Below, piece by piece: positions 11,501 to 23,735 of a stretch of 64,000 nt of DNA. This DNA comes from Synchiropus splendidus (lineage: Eukaryota; Chordata; Actinopteri; Syngnathiformes; Callionymidae), in the NCBI RefSeq assembly GCF_027744825.2, contig NW_026527056.1, forward strand, positions 1,488,001-1,552,000, written 5' to 3'. The translations under genes were made by a program, and so were the position numbers. Below the pieces are notes generated by a model. The model was not told the DNA's origin, ran no database searches, and saw only the letters and a list, made by a program, of their open reading frames with translations. Each line of letters opens with the position of its first letter. Within the stretch, counting starts at the first letter, position 1.

Positions 11501-14480
11501 ACCTCCCACTATATCAGAAAGGGTATTTCTAATAGTTGCACATCAAATCTAAGTTGTCTGAAGTGTTTTTCCAAAGTTATCAACATTCTTATGTTTGGCG
11601 TTCCGGAATCAACCTTATCTCAGGCTGAAAACGCGTTTCCTGCATTGTGGCATAACTTTGCAGGGAAACTTCAGAACATGAAATTTTCACCTCCCACTAT
11701 AGCAGAAAGGGTCTTTCTAGTATTTGCACATCAAATCTAAGCTGTCTGAAGTGTTTTTTCAAAGTTTTCATATTTTTATGTTTGGCGTTCCGGAATCGAC
11801 CTTATCTCAGGCTGAAAACGTGTTTTCTGCATTGTGCCATAACTTTGCAGGGAAGCTTCAGAACATGAAATGTTCACCTCCCACTATAGCAGAAAGGGTC
11901 TCTCTAGTAGTTGCACATCAAATCTAAGCTGTCTGAAGTGTTTTTCCAAAGTTATCAACAATTTTATGTTTGGCGTTCCGGAACCCACCTCATCTCAGGC
12001 TGAAAACGCGTTTTCTGCTTTGTGCCATAACTTTGCAGGGAAGCTTCAGTACATGACATTTTCACATCCCACTATAGCAGAAAGGGTCTTTCTAGTAGTT
12101 GCACATCAAATCTAAGCTGTCTGAAGTGTATTTCCAAAGTTATAAACATTTTAATGTTTGGCGTTCCGGAATCGACCTTATCTCAGGCTGAATACGCGTT
12201 TTCTGCATTGTGCCATAACTTTGCAGGGAATCTTCAGAACATGAAATTTTCACCTCCCACTATAGCAGAAAGGGTCTTTCTAGTAGTTGCACATCAAATC
12301 TAAGCTGTTTGAAGTGTTTTTCCAAAATTATAAACAGTTTTATGTCTGGCGTTCCGGAATCAACCTTATCTCACGCTGAAAACGCGTTTTAAGCATTGTG
12401 CCATAACTTTGCAGGAAAGCTTCAGAACATGAAATTTTCAATTCCCACAAAAGCAGAAAGGGTTTTTCTCCTACTTGCACATCAAATCTAAGCTGTCTGA
12501 AGTGTTTTTCGATAGTTTTCAACATTTTTATATTTGCCGTTCCTGAATCGACCTTATCTCAGGCTGAAAACGCGTTTTCTGCATTGTGCCACAACTTTGC
12601 AGGGAAACTTCAGAACATGAAATTTTCACCTCCCACTATAGCAGAAAGGGTCTTTCTAGTAGTTGCACATCAAATCTAAGCTGTCTGAAGTGTTTTTTCA
12701 AAGTTATCATATTTTTATGTTTGGCGTTCCGGAATCGACCTTATCTCAGGCTGAAAACGTGTTTTCTGCAATGTGCCATAACTTTGCAGGGAAGCTTCAG
12801 AACATGAAATTTTCACCTCCCACTATAGCAGAAAGGGTCTTTCTAGCAGTTGCACGTCAAATCTAAGGTGTCTGAAGTGTTTTTCCAAAGTTATCAACAT
12901 TTTTATGTTTGGCATTCCAGAATCGACCTTATCTCAGGCTGAAAACGCTTTTTCTGCATTGTGCCACAACTTTGCAGGGAAACTTCAGAACATGAAATTT
13001 TCACCTCCCACCATGGCAGAAAGGGTCTTTCTAGTAGTTGCACATCAAATCTAAGCTGTCTGAAGTGTTTTTTTTAAAGTTATCATATTTTTATGTTTGG
13101 CGTTCCGGAATCGACCTTATCTCAGGCTGAAAACGTGTTTTCTGCAATGTGCCATAACTTTGCAGGGAAGCTTCAGAACATGAAATTTTCAACTCACACT
13201 ATAGCAGAAAGGCTTTTTCCAGTAGTTGCACATCAAATCTAAGCTGTCTGAAGTGTTTTTCCAAAGTTATCAACATTCTTATGTTTGGCGTTTCGGAATC
13301 AACCTTATCTCAGGCTGAAAACGCGTTTTCAGCATTGTGCCATCACTTTGCAGGAAAGCTGCAGAATATAAAATTTTCACCTCCTACTATAGCAGAAAGG
13401 GTCTTTCTAGTAGTTGCACATCAAATCTAAGCTGTCTGAAGTGTTTTTTCAAAGTTATCAACATTTTTATGTTTGGCGTGCCGGAATCGACCTTATCTAA
13501 GGCTGAATACGCGATTTACGCATTCTGCCATAACTTTGGAGGGAATCTTCAGGACACGAAATTTTCATATCCCACTATAGCAGAAAGGGTCTTTCTCGTA
13601 GTTCCACATCAAATCTAAGCTGTCTGAAGTGTTTTTCGATAGTTTTCAACATTTTTGTATTTGGCGTTCCTGAATCGACCTTATCTCAGGCTGAAAACAC
13701 GTTTTCTGCATTGTGCCATAACTTTGCAGGGAAGCTTCAGAACATGAAATTTTCAACTCCCACTACAGCAGAAAGGGTCTTTCTAGTAGTTGCACGTCAA
13801 ATCTAAGCTGTCTGAAGTGTTTTTTCAAAGTTATCATATTTTTATGTTTGGCGTTCCGTAATTGACCTTGTCTCATGCTGAAAACGCGTTTTCTGCATTG
13901 TGCCATAACTTTGCAGGGAAGCTTCAGAACATGAAATTTTCAACTCCCACTACAGCAGAAAGGGTCTTTCTAGTAGTTGCACATCAAATCTAAGCTGTTT
14001 GAAGTGTTTTTCGAAAGTTATCATCATTCTTATGTTTGGCGTTCCGGAATCAACCTTATCTCAGACTGAAAACCTGTTTTCTGCATTGTGCCATAACTTT
14101 GCAGGGAAACTTCAGAACATGAAATTTTCACCTCCAACTATAGCAGAAAGGGTCTTTCTAGTAGTTGCACATCAAATCTAAGCTGTCTGAAGTGTTTTTC
14201 CAAAGTTATCAACATTCTTATGTTTGGCGTTCCGGAATCAACCTTATCTGAGTCTGAAAACGCGTTTTACGCATTGTGCCATAACTTTGCAGGAAAGCTT
14301 CAGAACATGAAATGTTCGCCTCCCACTATAGCAGATAGGATCTTTCGAGGAGTTGCACATCAAATCTAAGCTGTCTGAAGTGTTTTTCCAAAGTTATCAA
14401 CATTTTTATGTTTGGCGTTCTGGAACCCACCTTATCTCAGGCTGAAAACGCGTTTTCTGCATTGTGCCATAACTTTGCTG
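8590..14480. repeat. Mixed monomers without a clean higher-order period
   Basis: About 31 monomers of several subtypes alternate here. Distinctive units include the CTGTCGAAAG / TTTCGGAAGCGAAC / TCTCCGGATG variant at 9,488-9,560, which recurs at about 60,133 and 63,034. TTTCGAGGAGTTG monomers end near 9,845, 10,408, 10,784 and 14,353. The section 11,940-13,430 recurs at 17,844-19,146. I saw no tandem duplication of several monomers confined to this stretch. Confidence 0.75.
11940..13430. repeat. Block duplicated at 17,844-19,146
   Basis: Bases from 11,940 to about 13,040 match 17,844 to about 18,944 at offset 5,904 bp, which is 32 monomers minus the 107-bp deletion and about 5 bp. From 13,240 the offset falls to 5,716 bp because one monomer (about 13,050-13,240, with GTTTTTTTTAAAGTTATC) is absent in the later copy. 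Shared private variants include ATCAACAATTT (11,955 and 17,859), CTTCAGTACATGACATTT, GTGTATTTCCAAAG, CACAAAAGCAGAAAGGG and the 20-bp palindrome monomer. Confidence 0.83.
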
Positions 14481-14560
14481 GGAAGCTTATGTTTGGCGTT
14501 CCAGAAACAACCTTATCTCAGGCTGAAAATGCGTTTTACATATTTTGCCATAACTTTGCA
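14461..14560. repeat. Truncated monomer: 107-bp internal deletion junction at 14,488/14,489
   Basis: The sequence runs GGGAAGCTT directly into ATGTTTGGCGTTCCAG. In a normal unit these two points are separated by 107 bp (CAGAACATG through CATTTTT). The deletion resets the 188-bp phase of everything downstream. The same junction with the same following variant (CCAGAAACAACC) occurs at 60,811/60,812. No obvious long microhomology flanks the break: normal sequence after AAGCTT is CAGAAC, and before ATGTTTGG it is CATTTTT, so at most a T or two is shared. Confidence 0.93.
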
Positions 14561-15628
14561 GGGAAGCTTCAGAACATGAAATTTTGACATCCCACTATAG
14601 CAGAAAGGGTATTTCTAATAGTTGCACGTCAAATCTAAGTTGTCTGAAGTGTTTTTCCAAAGTTATCAACATTCTTATGTTTGGCGTTCCGGAATCAACC
14701 TTATGTCCGGTTGAAAATGCGTTTTCTGCATTGTGCCATAACTTTGCAGGGAAGCTTGAGAACATGAAGTTTTAAGCTCCCACTATAGCAGAAAGGGTCT
14801 TTCTAGTAGTTGCACATCAAATCTAAGATGTCTGAAGTGTTTTTCCAAAGTTATCAATATTTTTATGTTTGGCTTTCCGGAATCGACCTTATCTCAGGCT
14901 GAAAACGCGTTTCCTGCATTGTGGCATAACTTTGCAGGGATGCTTCAGAACATGAAATTTTCACCTCCCACTGTAGCAGAAATGGTCTTTCTAGTAGTCG
15001 CACATCAAATCTAAGCTGTCTGAAGTGTTTTTCCAAAGTTATCAACATTTTTTTGTTTGGCGTTCTGGAACCCACCTAATCTCAGGCTGAAAACGCGTTT
15101 TCTGCACTGTGCCATAACTTTGCAGGGAAGCTTCAGAACATGAAATTTTCACCTCCCACTATATCAGAAAGGCTATTTCTAATAGTTGCACGTCAAATCT
15201 AAGCTGTCTGAAGTGTTTTTCGAAAGTTATCAACATTTTTATGTTTGGCGTTCTGGAACCCACCTAGTCTCAGGCTGAAAACGCGTTTTCTGCATTGTGC
15301 CATAACTTTGCAGGGAAGCTTCAGAACATGAAATTTTTACCTCCCACTATAGCAGAAAGGGTCTTTCTAGTAGTTGCACATCAAATCTAAGCTGTCTGAA
15401 GTGTTTTTCGAAAGTTATCAACATTTTTATGTTTGGCGTTCCGGAACCCACCTTATCTCAGGCTGAAAACGCGTTTTACGCATTGTGCCATAACTTTGCA
15501 GGAAAGCTTCAGAACATGAAATTTTCAACTCCCACTATAGCAGAAAGGGTCTTTCTAGTAGTTGCACATCAAATCTAAGCTGTCTGAAGTGTTTTTCCAA
15601 AGTTATCAATATTTTTATGTTTGGCTTT
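14489..15628. repeat. Monomers related to 11.15-11.53 kb
   Basis: After the deletion junction, about six monomers follow. The section 14,800-15,180 matches 11,150-11,530 (GGCTTTCCGGAATCGACC, ATTGTGGCATAAC, ACTGTAGCAGAAA, AGTAGTCGCAC, TTTTTTTGTTTGGCG), displaced by 19 full monomers plus the shortened one. Nothing other than satellite is visible. Confidence 0.75.
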
Positions 15629-16125
15629 CCGGAATCGACCTTATCTCAGGCTGAAAACGCGTTTCCTGCATTGTGGCATAACTTTGCAGGGATGCTTCAG
15701 AACATGAAATTTTCACCTCCCACTGTAGCAGAAAGGGTCTTTCGAGTAGTTGCACATCAAATCTAAGCTGACTGATGTGTTTTTCCGAAGTTATTAACAT
15801 TTTTATGTTTGGTGTTCCTGAATCGACCTTATCTCAGGCTGAAAACGCGTTTCCTGCATTGTGGCATAACTTTGCAGGGATGCTTCAGAACATGAAATTT
15901 TCACCTCCCACTGTAGCAGAAAGGGTCTTTCTCGTACTTGCACATCAAATCTTAGCTGTCTGAAGTGTTTTTTGAAAGTTTTCAACATTTTTATGTTTGG
16001 CGTTCCTGAATCGACCTTATCTCAGGCTGAAAACGCGTTTCCTGCATTGTGGCATAACTTTGCAGGGATGCTTCAGAACATGAAATTTTCACCTCCCACT
16101 GTAGCAGAAAGGGTCTTTCGAGTAG
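15629..16125. repeat. Triplicated monomer (three consecutive near-identical units)
   Basis: Three consecutive units, beginning near 15,630, 15,820 and 16,008, share the long core from GAATCGACC through TTTCCTGCATTGTGGC, GGGATGCTTCAG and CCCACTGTAGCAGAAAGG. Such consecutive identity is unusual in this array, where neighbouring units normally differ more than units several monomers apart. The segments between cores differ (GTTATTAAC, GTTTTCAAC), so conversion of part of the monomer is as likely as whole-unit duplication. Confidence 0.8.
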
Positions 16126-19100
16126 TTGCACATCAAATCTAAGCTGTCTGAAGTGTTCTTCCAAAGTTATCAACATTTTTATGTTTGGCATTCCGGAATC
16201 GACCTTATCTCAGGCTGAAAACGCGTTTTCTGCATTGTGCCATAACTTTGCAGGGAAACTTCAGAACATGAAATTTTCACCTCCCACTATAGCAGAAAGG
16301 GTCTTTCTAGTAGTTGCACATCAAATGTAAGCTGTCTGAAGTGTTTTTTCAAAGTTATCATATTTTTATGTTTGGCGTTCCAGAATCGACCTTATCTCAG
16401 GCTGAAAACGTGTTTTCTGCAATGTGCCATAACTTTGCAGGGAATCTTCAGAACACGAAATTTTCATATCCCACTATAGCAGAAAGGGTCTTTCTAGTAG
16501 TTGCACGTCGAATCTAAGCTGTCTGAAGTGTTTTTCCAAAGTTATCAACATTTTTATGTTTGGCATTCCGGAATCGACCTTATCTCTGGCTGAAAACGCG
16601 TTTTCTGCATTGTGCCATAACTTTGCAGGGAAACTCCAGAACATGAAATTTTCACCTCCCACTATAGCAGAAAGGGTCTTTCTAGTAGTTGCACATCAAA
16701 TCTAAGCTGTCTGAAGTGTTTTTTCAAAGTTATCATATTTTTATGTTTGGCGTTCCGTAATTGACCTTGTCTCATGCTGAAAACGCGTTTTCTGCATTGT
16801 GCCATAACTTTTCAGGGAAGCTTCAGAACATGACATTTCAACATCCCACTATAGCAGAAAGGATCTTTCTAGTAGTTGCACATCAAATCTAAGCTGTTTG
16901 AAGTGTTTTTCCAAAGTTATCAACATTTTTATGTTTGGCGTTCCGGAATCAACCTTATCTCAGGCTGAAAACGCGTTTTCTGCATTGTGCCATAACTTTG
17001 CAAGGAAGCTTCAGAACATGATATGTTTACCTCCCACTATAGCAGAAAGGGTCTCTCTAGTAGTTGCACATCAAATCTAAGCTGTCTGAAGTGTTTTTCC
17101 AAAGTTATCAACATTTTTATGTTTGGCGTTCCGGAACCCACCTTATCTCAGACTGAAAACGCGTTTGACGCATTGTGCCATAACTTTGCAGGAAAGCTTC
17201 AGAACATGAAATTTTCAATTCCGACAAAAGCAGAAAGGGTTTTTCTCCTACTTGCACATCAAATCTAAGCTGTCTGAAGTGTTTTTCGATAGTTTTCAAC
17301 ATTTTTATATTTGTCGTTCCAGAATCGACCTTATCTCTGGCTGAAAACGCGTTTTCTGCATTGTGCCATAACTTTGCAGGGAAACTTCAGAACATGAAAT
17401 TTTCACCTCCCACTATAGCAGAAAGGGTCTTTCTAGTATTTGCACATCAAATCTAAGCTGTCTGAAGTGTTTTTTCAAAGTTATTATATTTTTATGTTTG
17501 GCGTTCCGGAATCGACCTTATCTCAGGCTGATAACGCGATTTACGCATTCTGCCATAACTTTGCAGGGAAGCTTCTGAACATGAAATTTTCAAATCCCAC
17601 GATAGCAGAAAGGGTCTTTCTAGTAGTTGCACATCAAATCTAAGCTGTCTGAAGTGTTTTTCGATAGTTTTCAACATTTTTATATTTGGCGTTCCTGAAT
17701 CGACCTTATCTCAGGCTGATAACGCGATTTACGCATTCTGCCATAACTTTGCAGGGAAGCTTCTGAACATGAAATTTTCACCTCCCACCATAGCAGAAAT
17801 GGTCTTTCTAGTAGTTGCACATCAAATCTAAGCTGTCTGAAGTGTTTTTCCAAAGTTATCAACAATTTCATGTTTGGCGTTCCGGAACCCACCTCATCTC
17901 AGGCTGAAAACGCGTTTTCTGCTTTGTGCCATAACTTTGCAGGGAAGCTTCAGTACATGACATTTTCACATCCCACTATAGCAGAAAGGGTCTTTCTAGT
18001 AGTTGCACATCAAATCTAAGCTGTCTGAAGTGTATTTCCAAAGTTATAAACATTTTAATGTTTGGCGTTTCGGAATCGACCTTATCTCAGGCTGAATACG
18101 CGTTTTCTGCATTGTGCCATAACTTTGCAGGGAATCTTCAGAACATGAAATTTTCACCTCCCACTATAGCAGAAAGGGTCTTTCTAGTAGTTGCACATCA
18201 AATCTAAGCTGTTTGAAGTGTTTTTCCAAAATTATCAACATTTTTATGTTTAGCGTTCCGGAATCAACCTTATCTCACGCTGAAAACGCGTTTGACGCAT
18301 TGTGCCATAACTTTGCAGGAAAGCTTCAGAACATGAAATTTTCAATTCCCACAAAAGCAGAAAGGGTTTTTCTCCTACTTGCACATCAAATCTAAGCTGT
18401 CTGAAGTGTTTTTCGATAGTTTTCAACATTTTTATATTTGGCGTTCCTGAATCGACCTTATCTCAGGCTGAAAACGCGTTTTCTGCATTGTGCCACAACT
18501 TTGCAGGGAAACTTCAGAACATGAAATTTTCACCTCCCACTATAGCAGAAAGGGTCTTTCTAGTAGTTGCACATCAAATCTAAGCTGTCTGAAGTGTTTT
18601 TTCAAAGTTATCATATTTTCATGTTTGGCGTTCCGGAATCGACCTTATCTCAGGCTGAAAACGTGTTTTCTGCAATGTGCCATAACTTTGCAGGGAAGCT
18701 TCAGAACATGAAATTTTCACCTCCCACTATAGCAGAAAGGGTCTTTCTAGTAGTTGCACGTCAAATCTAAGCTGTCTGAAGTGTTTTTCCAAAGTTATCA
18801 ACATTTTTATGTTTGGCATTCCAGAATCGACCTTATCTCAGGCTGAAAACGCGTTTTCTGCATTGTGCCACAACTTTGCAGGGAAACTTCAGAACATGAA
18901 ATTTTCACCTCCCACCATAGCAGAAAGGGTCTTTCTAGTAGCTGCACATCAAATCTAAGCTGTCTGAAGTGTTTTTCCAAAGTTATCAACATTCTTATGT
19001 TTGGCGTTTCGGAATCAACCTTATCTCAGGCTGAAAACGCGTTTTCAGCATTGTGCCATCACTTTGCAGGAAAGCTGCAGAATATAAAATTTTCACCTCC

Positions 19101-20340
19101 TACTATAGCAGAAAGGGTCTTTCTAGTAGTTGCACATCAAATCTAAGCTGTTTGAAGTGTTTTTCGAAAGTTATCAACATTTTTATGTTTGGCGTTCCGG
19201 AATCGACCTTATCTCAGGCTGATAACGCGATTTACGCATTCTGCCATAACTTTGCAGGGAAGCTTCTGAACATGAAATTTTCAAATCCCACTATAGCAGA
19301 AAGGGTCTTTCTAGTAGTTGCACGTCAAATCTAAGCTGTCTGAAGTGTTTTTCCAAAGTTATCAACATTTTTATGTTTGGCATTCCAGAATCGACCTTAT
19401 CTCTGGCTGAAAACGCGTTTTCTGCATTGTGCCACAACTTTACAGGGAAACTTCAGAACATGAAATTTTCACCTCCCACTATAGCAGAAAGGGTCTTTCT
19501 AGTAGTTGCACATCAAATCTAAGCTGTCTGAAGTGTTTTTTCAAAGTTATCATATTTTTATGTTTGGCGTTCCGTAATTGACCTTGTCTCATGCTGAAAA
19601 CGCGTTTTCTGCATTGTGCCATAACTTTGCAGGGAAGCTTCAGAACATGACATTTCAACATCCCACTATAGCAGAAAGGGTCTTTCTAGTAGTTGCACAT
19701 CAAATCTAAGCTGTCTGAAGTGTTTTTCGAAAGTTATCAACATTTTTATGTTTGGCGTTCCAGAATCGACCTTATCTCAGGCTGAAAACGCATTGTCTGC
19801 ATTGTGCCATAACTTTGCAGGGAAGCTTCCGAACATGAAATGTTCTCCTCCCACTATAGCAGAAAGGGTCTTTTTAGTAGTTGCAGATCAAATCTAAGCT
19901 GTCTGATGTGTTTTTCCAAAGTTATCAACATTTTTATGTTTGGCGTTCCAGAATCGACCTTATCTCAGGCTGAAAACACGTTTTCTGCATTGTGCCATAA
20001 CTTTGCAGGGAAGCTTCAGAACATGAAATGTTCACATCCCACTATAGCAGAAAGGGTCTTTCTCGTAGTTTCACATCAAATCTAAGCTGTCTGAAGTGTC
20101 TTTCGAAAGTTATGAACATTTTTATGTTTGGCGTTCCAGAATCGACTTTATCTCAGGCTGAAAACGAGTTGTCTGCATTGTGCCATAACTTTGCATGGAA
20201 GCTTCCGAACATGAAATTTTAACCTCCCACTATAGCAGAAAGGCTCTTTCTAGTAGTTGCAGATCAAATCTAAGCTGTCTGATGTGTTTTTCCAAAGTTA
20301 TCAACATTTTTATGTTTGGCGTTCCGGAATTGACCTTATC
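16126..20340. repeat. Mixed monomers, including the second copy of the 11.9-13.4 kb block
   Basis: Contains the 17,844-19,146 block described at 11,940. At 17,54x and 17,72x two adjacent units share the GATAACGCGATTTACGC type. The section 19,340-19,680 resembles 58,640-58,980 (GGCATTCCAGAATCGACC followed by the CCGTAATTGACC unit). From 19,840 to 20,340 units with CAGATCAAATC and GTCTGATGTG variants appear. All of it is satellite. Confidence 0.75.
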
Positions 20341-20346
20341 TCAGGA

Positions 20347-23300
20347 TGAAAAATCGTTTACTGCATTGTCTCATAACTTTGCAGGGAAGCTTCAGAACAT
20401 GAAATTTTCAACTCACACTATACCAGAAAGGGTCTTTCTAGTAGTTGCACATCAAATCTAAGCTGTCTGAAGTGTTTTTCCAAAGTTATCAACATTTTTA
20501 TGTTTGGCGTTCCGGAATCGACCTTATCTCAGGCTGATAACGCGATTTACGCATTGTGCCATAACTTTGCAGGGAAGCTTCTGAACATGAAATTTTCAAA
20601 TCCCACTATAGCAGAAAGGGTCTCTCTAGTAGTTGCACATAAAATCTAAGCTGTCTGAAGTGTTTTTCCAAAGTTATCAACATTTTTATGTTTGGCGTTC
20701 CGGAACCCACCTTTTCTCAGGCTGAAAATGTGTTTTCTGCATTGTGCCACAACTTTGCAGGGAAGCTTCAGAACATGAAATTTTCACCTCCCACTATAGC
20801 AGAAAGGGTCTTTCTCGTAGTTGCGCATCAAATCTAAGCTGTCTGAAGTGTTTTTCCAAAGTTATCAACATTTTTATGTTTGGCGTTCTGAAATCAACCT
20901 CATCTCAGGCTGAAAACGAGTTTTACGCATTGTGTCATAACTTTGCAGCGAAGCTTCAGAACTTGAAATTTTCACCTCCCACTATAGCAGAAAGGGTCTT
21001 TCTCGTAGTTGCACATCAAATCTAAGCTGTCTGAAGTGTTTTTCCAAAGTTATCAATATTTTTATGTTTGGCGTTCCGGAATCGACCTTATCTCAGGCTG
21101 AAAACGCGTTTCCTGCATTGTTGCATAACTTTGCAGGGATGCTTCAGAACATGAAATGTTCGCCTCCCACTATAGCAGATAGGGTCTTTCGAGGAGTTGC
21201 ACATCAAATCTAAGCTGTCTGAAGTGTTTTTCCAAAGTTATCAACATTTTTATGTTTGGCTTTCTGGAACCCACCTTATCTCAGGCTGAAAACGCGTTTT
21301 CTGCATTGTGCCATGACTTTGCAGGGAAGCTTCAGAACATGAAATTTTCACTTCCCACTATAGCAGAAAGTGTCTTTCTAGTAGTTGCACATCAAATCTA
21401 AGCTGTCTGAAGTGTTTTTCCAAAGTTATCAACATTTTTATTTTGGCGTTCTGGAACCCACCTTATCTCAGGCTGAAAACGCATTTTACGCATTGTGCCA
21501 TAACTTTGCAAGGAAGGTTCAGAACATGATATTTTCACATCCCACTATAGCAGAAAGGGTCTTTCTTGTAGTTGCGCATCAAATCTAAGCTGTCTGAAGT
21601 GTTTTTCGAAAGTTTTCAACATTTTTATGTTTTGGTGTTCCTGAATCGACCTTATCTCAGGCCGAAAACGCGTTTTACGCATTGTGCCATAACTTTGCAG
21701 GGAAGTTTCAGAACATGATATTTTCACCTCCCACTATAGCAGAAAGGGTCTTTCTCGTAGTTGCACATCAAATCTAAGCTGTCTGAAGTGTTTTTCCAAA
21801 GTTATCAACATTTTTATGTTTGACGTTCTGGAAACCACCTTATCTCAGGCTGAAAACAGGTTTTCTGCATTGTGCCATGACTTTGCAGGGAAGATTCAGA
21901 ACATGAAATTTTCACCTCCCACTATAGCAGAAAGGGTCTTTCTCGTAGTTGCTCATCAAATCTAAGCTGTCTGAAGTGTTTTTCCAAAGTTATCAACATT
22001 TTTATGTTTGGTGTTCCTGAATCGACCTTTTCTCAGGCTGAAAAATCGTTTACTGCATTGTCTCATAACTTTGCAGGGAAGCTTCAGAACATGAAATTTT
22101 CAACTCACACTATACCAGAAAGGGTCTTTCTAGTAGTTGCACATCAAATCTAAGCTGTCTGAAGTGTTTTTCCAAAGTTATCAACATTTTTATGTTTGGC
22201 GTTCCGGAATCGACCTTATCTCAGGCTGATAACGCGATTTACGCATTGTGCCATAACTTTGCAGGGAAGCTTCTGAACATGAAATTTTCAAATCCCACTA
22301 TAGCAGAAAGGGTCTCTCTAGTAGTTGCACATAAAATCTAAGCTGTCTGAAGTGTTTTTCCAAAGTTATCAACATTTTTATGTTTGGCGTTCCGGAACCC
22401 ACCTTTTCTCAGGCTGAAAATGTGTTTTCTGCATTGTGCCACAACTTTGCAGGGAAGCTTCAGAACATGAAATTTTCACCTCCCACTATAGCAGAAAGGG
22501 TCTTTCTCGTAGTTGCGCATCAAATCTAAGCTGTCTGAAGTGTTTTTCCAAAGTTATCAACATTTTTATGTTTGGCGTTCTGAAATCAACCTCATCTCAG
22601 GCTGAAAACGAGTTTTACGCATTGTGTCATAACTTTGCAGCGAAGCTTCAGAACTTGAAATTTTCACCTCCCACTATAGCAGAAAGGGTCTTTCTCGTAG
22701 TTGCACATCAAATCTAAGCTGTCTGAAGTGTTTTTCCAAAGTTATCAATATTTTTATGTTTGGCGTTCCGGAATCGACCTTATCTCAGGCTGAAAACGCG
22801 TTTCCTGCATTGTTGCATAACTTTGCAGGGATGCTTCAGAACATGAAATGTTCGCCTCCCACTATAGCAGATAGGGTCTTTCGAGGAGTTGCACATCAAA
22901 TCTAAGCTGTCTGAAGTGTTTTTCCAAAGTTATCAACATTTTTATGTTTGGCTTTCTGGAACCCACCTTATCTCAGGCTGAAAACGCGTTTTCTGCATTG
23001 TGCCATGACTTTGCAGGGAAGCTTCAGAACATGAAATTTTCACTTCCCACTATAGCAGAAAGTGTCTTTCTAGTAGTTGCACATCAAATCTAAGCTGTCT
23101 GAAGTGTTTTTCCAAAGTTATCAACATTTTTATTTTGGCGTTCTGGAACCCACCTTATCTCAGGCTGAAAACGCATTTTACGCATTGTGCCATAACTTTG
23201 CAAGGAAGGTTCAGAACATGATATTTTCACATCCCACTATAGCAGAAAGGGTCTTTCTTGTAGTTGCGCATCAAATCTAAGCTGTCTGAAGTGTTTTTCG

Positions 23301-23735
23301 AAAGTTTTCAACATTTTTATGTTTTGGTGTTCCTGAATCGACCTTATCTCAGGCCGAAAACGCGTTTTACGCATTGTGCCATAACTTTGCAGGGAAGTTT
23401 CAGAACATGATATTTTCACCTCCCACTATAGCAGAAAGGGTCTTTCTCGTAGTTGCACATCAAATCTAAGCTGTCTGAAGTGTTTTTCCAAAGTTATCAA
23501 CATTTTTATGTTTGACGTTCTGGAAACCACCTTATCTCAGGCTGAAAACAGGTTTTCTGCATTGTGCCATGACTTTGCAGGGAAGATTCAGAACATGAAA
23601 TTTTCACCTCCCACTATAGCAGAAAGGGTCTTTCTCGTAGTTGCTCATCAAATCTAAGCTGTCTGAAGTGTTTTTCCAAAGTTATCAACATTTTTATGTT
23701 TGGTGTTCCTGAATCGACCTTTTCTCAGGCTGAAA
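20347..23735. repeat. Tandem duplication of a 9-monomer block (1,692 bp)
   Basis: Bases 20,347-22,043 and 22,039-23,735 match at a constant offset of exactly 1,692 bp (9 x 188). The edges are an A/C mismatch at 20,346/22,038 and an A/C mismatch at 22,045/23,737. Both copies share the private AAAAATCGTTTACTGC and TCTCATAACTTTG unit, CACACTATACCAG, GTTCTGAAATCAACCTC, the TTTTATTTTGGCG unit lacking one base, and TATGTTTTGGTGTTCC. The offset changes nowhere inside the block. This is the cleanest higher-order repeat in the window. Confidence 0.94.

Noticed and set aside
14480..14560. The truncated units at 14,488 and 60,811 as insertion sites of an excised mobile element
   Set aside because: The change is a net loss of 107 bp of ordinary monomer sequence with no target-site duplication or foreign footprint. 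A simple deletion explains it.
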